From: JBBDWK01 sp040902885
GTDB lineage: Bacteria > Acidobacteriota > Terriglobia > Bryobacterales > Bryobacteraceae
NCBI GenBank assembly: GCA_040902885.1
Contig: JBBDWK010000071.1
Span: 37,101 to 101,100 of the forward strand
Direction: 5' to 3'
DNA length: 64,000 nucleotides
Made by a program: the position numbers and the translations under genes. Below, piece by piece: positions 17,389 to 28,151 of the stretch (position 1 is the first letter of the stretch; every line of letters begins with the position of its first letter). The notes below the pieces were generated by a model. It saw only the letters and a list, made by a program, of their open reading frames with translations, did no database searches and had not been told where the DNA came from.

Positions 17389-18714
17389 ATGCGAATATTA
17401 ATCATTCTTTCGCTGTTGGTTCCGTCTGCTGTCGGTGAGAACTGGCCGCAATGGCGCGGTCCTCTCGGGACGGGCATCTCAACGGAAAAGGGGTTGCCAA
17501 CCGAATGGAGCCCGAAGCAGAACATCGCTTGGCGGGCAGAACTGCCGGGTTTGGGAGTTTCTTCGCCGATCGTGTGGGGAAACCAGGTGTTCGTGACCTA
17601 CCAGCTCGGCGCAGGAGCGCTCAGGCAGGGACGGCATCCCACATTTGTGCAGGAAGGGAATCCCGCCGATGCAGGCGAGACTCCCTTGGGTGGCGCGCGC
17701 GCGCAAGCTCCGGATGAAAAGATCAGTCTTGCGGTCGCCGCGTTTCGCACGACCGACGGAGGCCGGCTCTGGGAACACAGGATGGACGCCGTCGGTAAGC
17801 TGCCTGAGGTACACGATAAGCGAAACCTGGCGACATCGAGCGCGGTAACCGATGGCGAGCGTGTGTATGCCTGGTTCAGCAACGGGCAACTCGCAGCCGT
17901 GGATATGAATGGCAAGCCCGCCTGGATGCGGCACCTCGGACAAGAGTACTCGCCCTTCGATCTCGACTGGGGTCATGCCAGTTCGCCGGCAGTGTACCGC
18001 GACCGGTTGATCCTTCTCTGCTATCAAGGATCGGCCGCATTCCTCCTGGCACTCGATAAGCGGACCGGCAAGGAATTGTGGAGGGTCGATCAGGCGGGTG
18101 GCGTAAAATCCTACAGCACGCCGCTGGTGATCGAAACAGCCCAGGGCACCGAGGTCATTGTGAATTCGAACGACAGCGTTGAGGCGTTTGACCCCTCGAC
18201 AGGTAAATCGCTGTGGAAAGTTGTTGAACCGACTCGGTTCGCGGTGCCGATGCCGGTTTATCACGAAGGCGTCGTCTACGTGAGTCGCGGATACAGAAGC
18301 GGGCCGTACTGGGCATTGAAGGCCGGCGAACGGAGCGTAGTGCCGAAGTCGAAGCTGCTTTGGCACGTCGAAACCGGCGCGCCCTACACTTCTTCAATCG
18401 TGCACCACGATGGGTTGCTGTACATGGCAACAGAAATGGGCATCGTGAGTTGTATTGACGGCAAGACGGGTGAACGTGTGTGGCGGGAGCGGCTCGGTGG
18501 TATCTACAGCGCTTCTCCTGTCTTGGCGGACGGCAAGATCTATCTGGTTGGCGAAAACGGCGAAACACTCGTGCTCCACGCAGGACGGTCACCACAAGTG
18601 CTCGCCAAGAACAAACTGGACATGCGGGTGATTGCTTCGCCCGCGATATCGGATGGCCGGATTTTCATCCGTGGCGATCGATACTTGGTTGCGATTCGAA
18701 CTGGTTCCCGCTAG
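17389..18714 (+). CDS. Exported PQQ-like/BamB-type beta-propeller protein
   Basis: Secreted 441-residue WD40-like propeller. A signal peptide (about 1-16) is followed by ENWPQWRGPLGTGIS, the standard opening of PQQ-like repeat proteins. Repeated tryptophan-docking blades include LALDKRTGKELWRV, EAFDPSTGKSLWKV and SCIDGKTGERVWRE. AGGAGA at 17377-17382 supports the ATG at 17389; an overlapping ATG at 17385 is in another frame. It follows the dehalogenase by 41 bases and ends in a terminator, so the two likely form a transcript. Whether it binds PQQ is unknown; no CxxCH haem domain is fused to it. Confidence 0.88.
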   Translation: MRILIILSLLVPSAVGENWPQWRGPLGTGISTEKGLPTEWSPKQNIAWRAELPGLGVSSPIVWGNQVFVTYQLGAGALRQGRHPTFVQEGNPADAGETPLGGARAQAPDEKISLAVAAFRTTDGGRLWEHRMDAVGKLPEVHDKRNLATSSAVTDGERVYAWFSNGQLAAVDMNGKPAWMRHLGQEYSPFDLDWGHASSPAVYRDRLILLCYQGSAAFLLALDKRTGKELWRVDQAGGVKSYSTPLVIETAQGTEVIVNSNDSVEAFDPSTGKSLWKVVEPTRFAVPMPVYHEGVVYVSRGYRSGPYWALKAGERSVVPKSKLLWHVETGAPYTSSIVHHDGLLYMATEMGIVSCIDGKTGERVWRERLGGIYSASPVLADGKIYLVGENGETLVLHAGRSPQVLAKNKLDMRVIASPAISDGRIFIRGDRYLVAIRTGSR

Positions 18715-18739
18715 CCGTGCCTAGCACGGTTGAGTTTTT
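18715..18739 (+). terminator. Rho-independent terminator after the PQQ-like gene
   Basis: CCGTGC at 18715-18720 pairs perfectly with GCACGG at 18724-18729 across a CTA loop, followed by TTGAGTTTTT. It begins at the base after the PQQ-like stop codon and lies before the convergent membrane-protein gene. Confidence 0.6.
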
Positions 18740-18757
18740 GAACCGGAGACTGGGGCG

Positions 18758-20047
18758 TTAACGCAGCACTGTCTGCGCACGCCGCCGGGCGCTTCGTTCT
18801 GGGGGAGTCACAACCATACCACTCCTCTCGTGCAGCCATAGCGTGAGGATCGCCGCGAAGGAAAGGAACACAATCTCCATGGCGATTGGCTTGTCAAGTT
18901 TGGCCGGCGGCAAGAAAGATTTCAGCATGGCCATCAGCGTGCTGGTCCAGGTCATAAGCAAGAAGAGATTTCTTGCTCGCGGCGTGCGCGCCACATAGGC
19001 GGCAACGGCAATCGTGGTGAGAATAACCAGCGTCCACATGACCGGCGCCGGATAGGTGGGCCGATAGCGCAGCAGATCGATGGCGAAGGCGCAGTAAGTG
19101 GCGGTGATCGCGGTCTGCCAGCAGAACTCTTCGGAGTAGAGCGCGATGCTTAACAGGAGCGCTCCGGCAATTGTGTAGTCGAGCCGCGATGCAATCGACT
19201 GGTGGAGCGCGATGGCGATCGCGATGGAGAGCGCGGCCCAGCCGAGGGAGGGCAGCACGGAAGCGGGCGGGCTAAGCGCGGGTTGCGCGGGTATCTCCTT
19301 CCGGTTGCGCCAAGCGCAGATGCCGAAGCCAAGACCGAGCAGGAAGCCGAAGGTCATCTCCATGAATTTCCACCAACCGAACGGGAAGACAGGCATGTTG
19401 TGGCGGCCCCACACTTGGGCGGCGGCTCCGGCAGCGAACCCGATACTGCCACCCAAGGCCCCCCATAGGGCGAAGCGCCAAGGGAGCGCGGCGCCGCCTT
19501 GCCAACTTAGGTAGAGCAGCATGACGATGGCGCCAAGCAGCAGGCCAAACCAAAGTTCAGCGCGGGGTTGGTCGATTGGGTTGGAAAAGTAAATCAGCTT
19601 GGGTTCGTTCAGGAGTTTCCAGCCGGCGTAAGTGCCGGCCACCATGAGTGCGAACGAGGCGATAAGGTCTTTGTCGGAGTAACGGTCGCGCGTGAGCGCG
19701 ATGCCGATGAGGGCTCCGCCGAGAAGCCCCCATTTGCCGCCCTTTATGAAAAAACCGAGGATACCCCAATAGAATGTTTCGGGCTGGACGCTGAGACCAA
19801 CGGTTTGGCCATAGGTCTCCTGGCCTCCGAAGCCGATCCCCACCGCGGCAAACGCGGCGATGAGACCGGCGTCACGGTGGCGGTTGAGCAGCAGGCACAG
19901 CGCCAAGCCAATCATGGAACCAGGGATCATCGCCCCGAGCGAACTGCCTCCGATATAGCCGCGAAGCATCCACCCCAGCGCCATGGCCAGCGCCGGGAAA
20001 AGATACCAGAACCAGGCTTTTTCTCTAAGTTGGGTAAGTTGAGTCAT
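18758..20047 (-). CDS. Polytopic membrane protein of unknown function
   Basis: Integral membrane protein of 429 residues with about ten to twelve hydrophobic helices, many Gly-rich (GGSSLGAMIPGSMIGLAL, GALGGSIGFAAGAAAQVWG). The loop RHNMPVFPFGWWKFMEMTFG is aromatic-rich. The N-terminus is cytoplasmic with a charged stretch (MTQLTQLREKAW). I do not recognise a transporter signature. It starts 58 bases downstream of receptor 2 in the same direction, so they are probably co-transcribed, which hints at a role in moving or processing the compound that receptor brings in. Confidence 0.75.
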   Translation of the reverse strand: MTQLTQLREKAWFWYLFPALAMALGWMLRGYIGGSSLGAMIPGSMIGLALCLLLNRHRDAGLIAAFAAVGIGFGGQETYGQTVGLSVQPETFYWGILGFFIKGGKWGLLGGALIGIALTRDRYSDKDLIASFALMVAGTYAGWKLLNEPKLIYFSNPIDQPRAELWFGLLLGAIVMLLYLSWQGGAALPWRFALWGALGGSIGFAAGAAAQVWGRHNMPVFPFGWWKFMEMTFGFLLGLGFGICAWRNRKEIPAQPALSPPASVLPSLGWAALSIAIAIALHQSIASRLDYTIAGALLLSIALYSEEFCWQTAITATYCAFAIDLLRYRPTYPAPVMWTLVILTTIAVAAYVARTPRARNLFLLMTWTSTLMAMLKSFLPPAKLDKPIAMEIVFLSFAAILTLWLHERSGMVVTPPERSARRRAQTVLR

Positions 20048-20105
20048 GGAATCCCCTTGTTTATGCCGTCAGGAGCGGCGACTATCGTGCTTCCCCGCCT
20101 TCAGA

Positions 20106-23100
20106 TCAGAACGTCAGGCGAAACTCGAGATAGATCACGCGCGGCTGATTATCCTGCTCCGGAGTGATTTGTCCGAAGTTCGCGTTGGTCACGTTCGGCG
20201 GATTGCCCACGAGGCTGGTGAAGAACGGCCGGTTGAAGGCATTACTGAAGTCGGCGCGCACCTGCGCCTTCACGCGTTCGGTGGCCAACGGAATGTCCTT
20301 GAGCAGCGAAAAGTCATAGTTGTGAACGCCCATGAAGCGGACGTCGGGGAAACGCGTCGGGAAATTGCGCAGCGTGAACGGCGCGGGCCCCGCCACCCGC
20401 GGGAACAACGAGGTATCGAACCAGCGTTCGAGCGTGCGCTGGTCCGACGGAAGCCGGGCGCTCCGGGCTTCGAGCGGCGCGGCGTTCGGAAAGTCGATCG
20501 GAAAGCCGCCCTGGACCGTCACGTTCCAGCCGAACTTCCAGTTGCCCAGTAGCCCGTTCGCCACCGGGTGCATGGAATTGAGAAACGGCCGTCCCCGGCC
20601 GACGGGAAGCTCGTAGGTGCCGAGTACGGAAAGCTTCTGAGGCACGTCGAAGATGCTCAACCGTTTTTCCAGCTTCGAATCCAGGAGGTTGTTGAGATTC
20701 AGATCCTGCGGGTTCAGCAGGGTCAACCGCTCCAGGTTCTTGGACACCATGTAGTTGGCCTGGAAATTCAAGCCGTTGGCGAACCGCTTCTTGATGGAGA
20801 TCTGAACGGCGTCATAGCGGTTTCGTCCGGCCGGGACATTATTTACCGACACATTCGAGTACTGCGGAAATGCGATGAGCAGCGATGAGCGTGGGATCGT
20901 GGCGCCGTTCAGCGCCGTGTTGTTGGGCAGCAGCCCGGCCATTGGGTTCGTGACGCGTTCGGCGTAATAGCTTGCGGGCCTCCCGAGTTCGGAGGCCGGG
21001 TTGTAGTTCATCGAGCCCGCAATGGCCAGGCCGGTCGAATAGTTGCCGACGTAGGAAATGTCGGCGAGCAGACCGCTCCGAAACTCGCGCTGAATGCCAA
21101 ACGACACCTGCTTCGAGATGGGCAGGCTACGGTCCGTATAGCCGAAGGTCACGCCGAGCCCCAGGTCCGTGGCCAGCCCCAGACTCGATCCCACCGGACG
21201 CAGCAGCCCGCCGGGAAAGGGATTGCTCATCGTCGCCGACGGCGTGAGACCGTCAACGGTGGTGATCATCGGAGTGGTGCGGCTGAATCCCGTGGAGCCG
21301 CCGAGCGCCCACTGCCCGAGCGAGTACAACCCGAAGCCCCCGCGGAGCACTGTCTTGCTGTCCAGCATGAACGCCACGCCGACACGGGGCTGGAAGTTAT
21401 TGCGATCCGGGGCGAAGGCATACCGTTCCGATCCGCTGGAGCCCGCATAGAGAAGCCCGCCGGTCAAGTTTCCGCAGACAGCGCAGTTTTCAACGCCGGG
21501 CCTGTTCCTGACCGCGTCGGCGATCGGGCTGGGTTGACCCAAAGCAAATCCGCGCGTCTGCCGGTTGTACCGCTCCGCGATGGGCGTTTCGTAGTCCCAG
21601 CGAAGTCCAAGGTTCAAGGTGAGCCGGCGCGCGATCTTCCAGTCATCCTGGAAAAAGCCGGCGTAGTAGCGGCTGGTATACGCGGGGATGATCGGAAGAA
21701 CAACGGAGCCGCTGGTGGGGTAGCCGAGCAGGGCACTGGCGATCTCGTTGCCGGAAAAGGCGTCGGCCCGGTTCGGATCTGCCTGCGTCCATAGCCTGGA
21801 GAAAGCGAATGAGCCCCCGGCTGCGCCGTAATTCTGAATGTTGGTCCGGAACTCCCGCACCTCGAAGCCGAACTTCATCACATGTGCTGCGACAACCTTG
21901 CCGCCGGAGGCGCCGATCGTATAGGTGTCGTCGGCTTGGGTATTGGGATTGGCGCCCTGGGCCATGTAAGCCCCCATGTTCACTGTTGGGTACTGGGGCC
22001 GCGCGAACTGCGTCACCAGCGAATCCGAGAAGCCCAGGGTTCTGGGATCGAACGCCAGCGTCAGATCGTTCCCGGAGAGATTCTCCAGACGCGCCATGCC
22101 GGCGCGCAGGTTGAAGGTCGTCGAAGCGCTCAGGATCTCCGTCCAGTCGATGGTGAGCGTGCGGCCGCGGCGCCCTCGCGGCAGGATGGTGCTGTTCTCC
22201 GCCGGATTGCCCTCAGGATACCGCCGATCGCAGCATCGGGTCATGTTCGTTTCCCCGTACCGTCCGAAGAAGGCGCGGCGGTCGGCGGGCCGGATGTCGA
22301 GCCGTCCGGTCCACTGCCACAACTCACCGCTGTTGTCGCTGGTCTGGAAGAAATTGTTGACGCGGGCGGGGCCCGTGCCTTCCCGCGTCGGATCGGGATA
22401 GTACCCCACCAGCTTGGCGCCCACCGGGTTAATCTGATCCGTGGGAATGCGGTTGCCGGGGAACGGCGTCCGAACGTAGTTCGCGCCGCTGAGCCGCGTC
22501 GAATTCGGATCGTAGATGGTCACCGGGGCCCCTGTGCCGGCAAGAAGATTGGAGAAGTCTCCCCGCTTCATCTCCGGCAGCGGCGTCGTGAACTGGCTGG
22601 TATACAGGCTGGCCGAGGGGCTGGAGTCGTAGCTCACCATGTAGAACAACTTATTGCGGCCGTCGAAAAGCTTGGGAACCCAGACCGGACCGGTGCTGTG
22701 AAAGCCGTAGTTGTGCTGAACGATTTCCGGCCTCGGGACGCTCTGCCGGTTGTTGGACCAGGAATTGGCGTCGAGACGGCTGTCGCGGTAGCGGTCGAAA
22801 ACCGCTCCGTGGAAGGAGTTGGTTCCGGATTTGGTCGTCGTCGTGATGATGCCGCCTCCGGTCCGGCCGTATTGCGCATCATAGATATTAGTCAAGACCC
22901 GGAACTCCTGGACCGAGTCGAGCGCCGGAATCATCACCACCTGCCGGTCTCCTTTGGCATCGCTCGTCCCGTCGATCAGGATGTCGGTGTTGGCTTCGGT
23001 TCCCGCCGTGCCTGACGGCGCCCCGTTGATGGCAGTTCTCGAGTTGGCCAGTCCGTCGAGACTGAACGCAGTATTCTGATCGGTCGAAGGCTTGTAGACC

Positions 23101-23570
23101 CCGGGCATCGCGAAGGCGAGCTGGTAGACGCTCCGGCCCGGATTCGGAACGCTCAACAGCAGATCGCTGTCGACGATGCCGCCGCGGGAAGCGGTCTCTG
23201 TTTCGAGCAGGGAAATCTGCGAGCTGACAGTGATGCGTTCGGTCATCGCCCCGACCTCGAGCGTCGCGTCGAGCGCAATGCGGGCACTGATCTGCAACTC
23301 CACGTTCTCGCGTACCAGCTTCTTGAATCCCGGAGCCTCGATCTCGACGGTGTATTGGCCGGGAATCAGGAACGAGATGGAGTAGCGCCCGGTTTCATTC
23401 GAGGTTCCCACCGAGACCGCGTTTGTCTGGCGGTTGGAAGCCCGGATGGCGGCGCCGGAGATCGCGGCTCCCGCCGGATCTGTAATCAGTCCGGTGAGAC
23501 TGGCGCGAAAGTCCTGAGGGCAAACGGCTGGAGCAATCAGGAACAACAGAGAAACTGTTCGCCTGCACAT
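20106..23570 (-). CDS. Oar-like TonB-dependent outer-membrane receptor (receptor 2)
   Basis: Large outer-membrane receptor, 1154 residues, with a Sec signal (MCRRTVSLLFLIAPAVCPQ), a regulatory-like beta-sandwich (LTGLITDPAGAAISGAAIRA, about 25-105), a plug (about 120-260; TNIYDAQYGRTGGGIITTTT) and a barrel ending in LEFRLTF. The ATG at 23568-23570 is preceded by GAGGT on the minus strand. It differs in sequence from receptor 1 throughout the barrel, so the two are distant paralogues and not a recent duplication. Several Cys in FGRYGETNMTRCCDRRYP and CAVCG are unusual for an outer-membrane barrel and may form surface disulfides. Confidence 0.93.
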   Translation of the reverse strand: MCRRTVSLLFLIAPAVCPQDFRASLTGLITDPAGAAISGAAIRASNRQTNAVSVGTSNETGRYSISFLIPGQYTVEIEAPGFKKLVRENVELQISARIALDATLEVGAMTERITVSSQISLLETETASRGGIVDSDLLLSVPNPGRSVYQLAFAMPGVYKPSTDQNTAFSLDGLANSRTAINGAPSGTAGTEANTDILIDGTSDAKGDRQVVMIPALDSVQEFRVLTNIYDAQYGRTGGGIITTTTKSGTNSFHGAVFDRYRDSRLDANSWSNNRQSVPRPEIVQHNYGFHSTGPVWVPKLFDGRNKLFYMVSYDSSPSASLYTSQFTTPLPEMKRGDFSNLLAGTGAPVTIYDPNSTRLSGANYVRTPFPGNRIPTDQINPVGAKLVGYYPDPTREGTGPARVNNFFQTSDNSGELWQWTGRLDIRPADRRAFFGRYGETNMTRCCDRRYPEGNPAENSTILPRGRRGRTLTIDWTEILSASTTFNLRAGMARLENLSGNDLTLAFDPRTLGFSDSLVTQFARPQYPTVNMGAYMAQGANPNTQADDTYTIGASGGKVVAAHVMKFGFEVREFRTNIQNYGAAGGSFAFSRLWTQADPNRADAFSGNEIASALLGYPTSGSVVLPIIPAYTSRYYAGFFQDDWKIARRLTLNLGLRWDYETPIAERYNRQTRGFALGQPSPIADAVRNRPGVENCAVCGNLTGGLLYAGSSGSERYAFAPDRNNFQPRVGVAFMLDSKTVLRGGFGLYSLGQWALGGSTGFSRTTPMITTVDGLTPSATMSNPFPGGLLRPVGSSLGLATDLGLGVTFGYTDRSLPISKQVSFGIQREFRSGLLADISYVGNYSTGLAIAGSMNYNPASELGRPASYYAERVTNPMAGLLPNNTALNGATIPRSSLLIAFPQYSNVSVNNVPAGRNRYDAVQISIKKRFANGLNFQANYMVSKNLERLTLLNPQDLNLNNLLDSKLEKRLSIFDVPQKLSVLGTYELPVGRGRPFLNSMHPVANGLLGNWKFGWNVTVQGGFPIDFPNAAPLEARSARLPSDQRTLERWFDTSLFPRVAGPAPFTLRNFPTRFPDVRFMGVHNYDFSLLKDIPLATERVKAQVRADFSNAFNRPFFTSLVGNPPNVTNANFGQITPEQDNQPRVIYLEFRLTF

Positions 23571-23945
23571 GAGATCGCTACCTCGATTTTCTCAGTCAAC
23601 TGAATTTAATTAAAGTGTCGGCCCGTGTCAATGCCGTGTGGCCGGCCCGAAAACGCGAAGGCAGTTTCGGTTTAGGGACACCATTCGGATACGAGCCAAG
23701 AGAGATCCCAATGGCTTACTGGCGTGGCTTGGAATGAGTTCAGGCCGCCGCTCGATAGTAGTAACTCAACATCGCCTGATCGACCGAAAGCCTCCAAGCC
23801 ACTCGGTGACGTCAGCGATCAAGACCGTAGCAGAATCAGGGGGCAGGCGATGCTGCCCCCGCAGTCACAAAAGCGAGGAACTTCGGTTTAGCCGATTCAG
23901 ACAACGGGAGCAGTACGAAGTTGACAGCTCTTCTTTCCGCCGAGC
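23571..23945. other. 375-base intergenic region between receptor 2 and katG
   Basis: No protein-like frame is seen on either strand. An AT-rich patch near 23600-23615 (with AATTTAATTAAA) lies where the receptor 2 promoter should be, on the minus strand. A perfect 8-bp inverted repeat, GGGGGCAG at 23839-23846 and CTGCCCCC at 23853-23860, could fold into a hairpin but lacks a T-run on either side. The rest is featureless. Confidence 0.4.
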
Positions 23946-26216
<2,271 letters not shown>

Positions 26217-26333
26217 TCAGTCAAAAGATAGTGCAACGAACTACGAATCCATCCCTGCTTTCCCATTCGCGCAATCGCCGTCGGCTGCTTGCTGACGCGC
26301 GCCTTTCATCCGGTTTCCTCACACCTACGACAC

Positions 26334-26759
26334 TCACCGTGAAGGGTGCCGCGGAGCGCACTTCGTGCAGAGCCCGCGGAAGATGAGTTCGCATTCGCGA
26401 AGAATCCGCTTACCGAGGGAGCCCGAGGCAGGCCTGGGCACGTCGTACCACTCCATGTCCTCAACATTGCCGCAGCGGTCACAGATGAAGTGGTGATGCC
26501 GCATGCCTTTCGCATCGAATCTCGCGGCGCGGCCCTCGACGGCCACCTCACGCACCAAACCCGCCCGCACCAGGTCCCGCAGATTGTTATAAGTCGTGGC
26601 TCTTGAAGAACGCGGATCCAGGCGATTCACGGCTTGGGAAATTTCGGCAGCCGTGGGATGCCCGTTGTGTTCCATCAAGAATGCCATCACGGCGTGGCGC
26701 TGCGGAGTACACCGCAACCCGCTGCTTTCCAAGGACCGTTTAATCGCCTCGGCGTCCAT
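26334..26759 (-). CDS. perR: PerR-type peroxide-sensing repressor (Fur family)
   Basis: Metal-dependent transcriptional repressor, 141 residues from the ATG at 26757-26759. The winged helix spans about 1-80 (TTYNNLRDLVRAGLV). Regulatory-metal residues match Bacillus PerR with a constant shift of three: H34, D82, H88, H90 and D101. The aspartate at 101, where Fur has Glu, is the usual mark of a peroxide sensor. The structural zinc site is CDRC (93, 96) and CTKC (131, 134). It lies upstream of katG on the same strand, so its likely target is its own operon. Oxidation of H34 or H88 by Fe and peroxide would relieve repression, as known for the family. Confidence 0.92.
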   Translation of the reverse strand: MDAEAIKRSLESSGLRCTPQRHAVMAFLMEHNGHPTAAEISQAVNRLDPRSSRATTYNNLRDLVRAGLVREVAVEGRAARFDAKGMRHHHFICDRCGNVEDMEWYDVPRPASGSLGKRILRECELIFRGLCTKCAPRHPSR

Positions 26760-26765
26760 CAATCT

Positions 26766-26794
26766 AGATTATGTCTAATATAATATTGTGTCAA
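26766..26794 (-). promoter_or_regulatory. perR-katG promoter with overlapping PerR-box-like inverted repeat
   Basis: On the minus strand TTGACA (26789-26794) and TAATCT (26766-26771) are separated by 17 bases, a good sigma-70 promoter. Within it lies the inverted repeat ATTAT-N7-ATAAT (26768-26784), resembling the AT-rich Fur/PerR operators. A repressor bound there would block polymerase directly. The predicted start point is within a few bases of the perR ATG at 26759, so the mRNA may be almost leaderless. Confidence 0.55.
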
Positions 26795-26891
26795 GACTTG
26801 TCCTTGGTTGCCCTACCTGCGAGCAGAATACTGGTGATGCCGGTCGCATCCCGGACCGGTGAGGCCGGCCGCCTCATATTATAGTGGGGCT

Positions 26892-28115
26892 ATGCGACAC
26901 GACCGTCGAACGTTCCTGGCAGCCGCGGCAGCCATTCCTTTGGCGGCTCCGGCCTCGGTCGAACCGGATTGGAGCGCCATCCGCAAGGAATTTCCGTGGG
27001 CCGGGAAGCAGCTCTTCCTCAATCCGGCCGGCTGGCATCCGATGCGCCGGAAGGCGATCGAGGCCATGCAGAAGTACCTCGAGTTCAGGTTGAATGGTCC
27101 CATCGATGGCCGTAATGAGAACGCGCTCGACTATCAGGGAACAGCCAAGCGCCTGTTTGGACAGCTCATCAACGCCACTCCGGACGAGATCTCCTTCGCG
27201 CAGAGCACTCAGTTTGGCGAGAACATCGTGGTCTCCGCCCTCAGCATCCCCGGCGGTAAATGGAATGTCGTCACGGACGAGTTGCACTATGAAGGTTCGT
27301 TGCACCTCTATCAGTCGCTGCAGAAACAGGGACTCGACCTGCGCATCGTCAAGATGAAGGACCTGCGCATCGACCCCAACGACGTAGACAAGGCGGTAAA
27401 TAGGAATACTCGGCTGGTCGCCACCTCCCTTGTCTCCTGCGCCAATGGTGCGCGCGCCGACGCCAAAGCGTTCGCCGACATCGCGCACGCCAACGGCGCG
27501 TATCTTTACACGGACGTGATTCAGGCTGCGGGTGCCGTGCCCATTGACGTGAAGGCGCTAGGCATCGACTTCTGTGCCTGCTCCGGCTACAAGTTCCTCA
27601 TGGGCGATCGTGGACTCGGCTTCCTCTACGTACGCGAATCCCTGCTCGGCACGGAAGCAAAGAGATTCCAATTCGGCGACCGCCAGTTTGCGAATTTTCA
27701 GTACCACATCTTTCCACACGACCCTCCCGGACCACGGCCGGCATCGTGGGACATGCGGAAGGGCGCGGCCGCATATTTCGAGGTGGGCAACTGCGCCACC
27801 GCAGTGGCCGCCGGACACGTCGAAAACCTTCGCTTCATTCTCGATCTCGGCATCAGCCGGATACAGGCCCATGCCAAGCCGATGGTGGATCGTCTCCGCA
27901 AGGAAGTTCCCAAGCTCGGCTATCCGCTGCTCACGCCCGCCGATATGCCCACGCCCACTACATCCTTCGTTGTTGCCGATCAGGCGAAACTGACAGCGAA
28001 GATGAAGAAGGCCAATATCGATGTGAAGCAGCAATGGAATCAGATGCGCGTGTCGGTGTCCGTCTACCACAACATGGCCGACATTGACCGCTTCCTGGAC
28101 GTTCTCAGTTCTTGA
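26892..28115 (+). CDS. TAT-exported class V aminotransferase-fold PLP enzyme
   Basis: Fold-type I PLP protein of the cysteine desulfurase/isopenicillin-N-epimerase-like class, 407 residues from the ATG at 26892. MRHDRRTFLAAAAAIPLAAP is a twin-arginine signal. Substrate-binding and PLP signatures follow: FAQSTQFGENIVVSAL, LVATSLVSCANGARADAKA, YTDVIQAAGAVPID, and the Schiff-base lysine K234 in ACSGYKFLMGDRGLGF. The active-site Cys loop of desulfurases is not evident, which favours an epimerase- or lyase-type reaction. It is divergent from perR (132 bases between starts) and convergent with the CocE-like hydrolase. It is the third exported PLP enzyme in the window. Confidence 0.85.
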   Translation: MRHDRRTFLAAAAAIPLAAPASVEPDWSAIRKEFPWAGKQLFLNPAGWHPMRRKAIEAMQKYLEFRLNGPIDGRNENALDYQGTAKRLFGQLINATPDEISFAQSTQFGENIVVSALSIPGGKWNVVTDELHYEGSLHLYQSLQKQGLDLRIVKMKDLRIDPNDVDKAVNRNTRLVATSLVSCANGARADAKAFADIAHANGAYLYTDVIQAAGAVPIDVKALGIDFCACSGYKFLMGDRGLGFLYVRESLLGTEAKRFQFGDRQFANFQYHIFPHDPPGPRPASWDMRKGAAAYFEVGNCATAVAAGHVENLRFILDLGISRIQAHAKPMVDRLRKEVPKLGYPLLTPADMPTPTTSFVVADQAKLTAKMKKANIDVKQQWNQMRVSVSVYHNMADIDRFLDVLSS

Positions 28116-28151
28116 GTGGGCAAACCGCGGCGTGGTTCCGGCCGGTCGGGT

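Noticed and set aside
21882..23015. A 377-codon frame opposite receptor 2
   Set aside because: Antisense shadow without recognisable features.
23839..23860. Perfect 8-bp hairpin GGGGGCAG/CTGCCCCC downstream of katG
   Set aside because: No T-run on either strand and more than 80 bases from the katG stop, so I do not call it a terminator.
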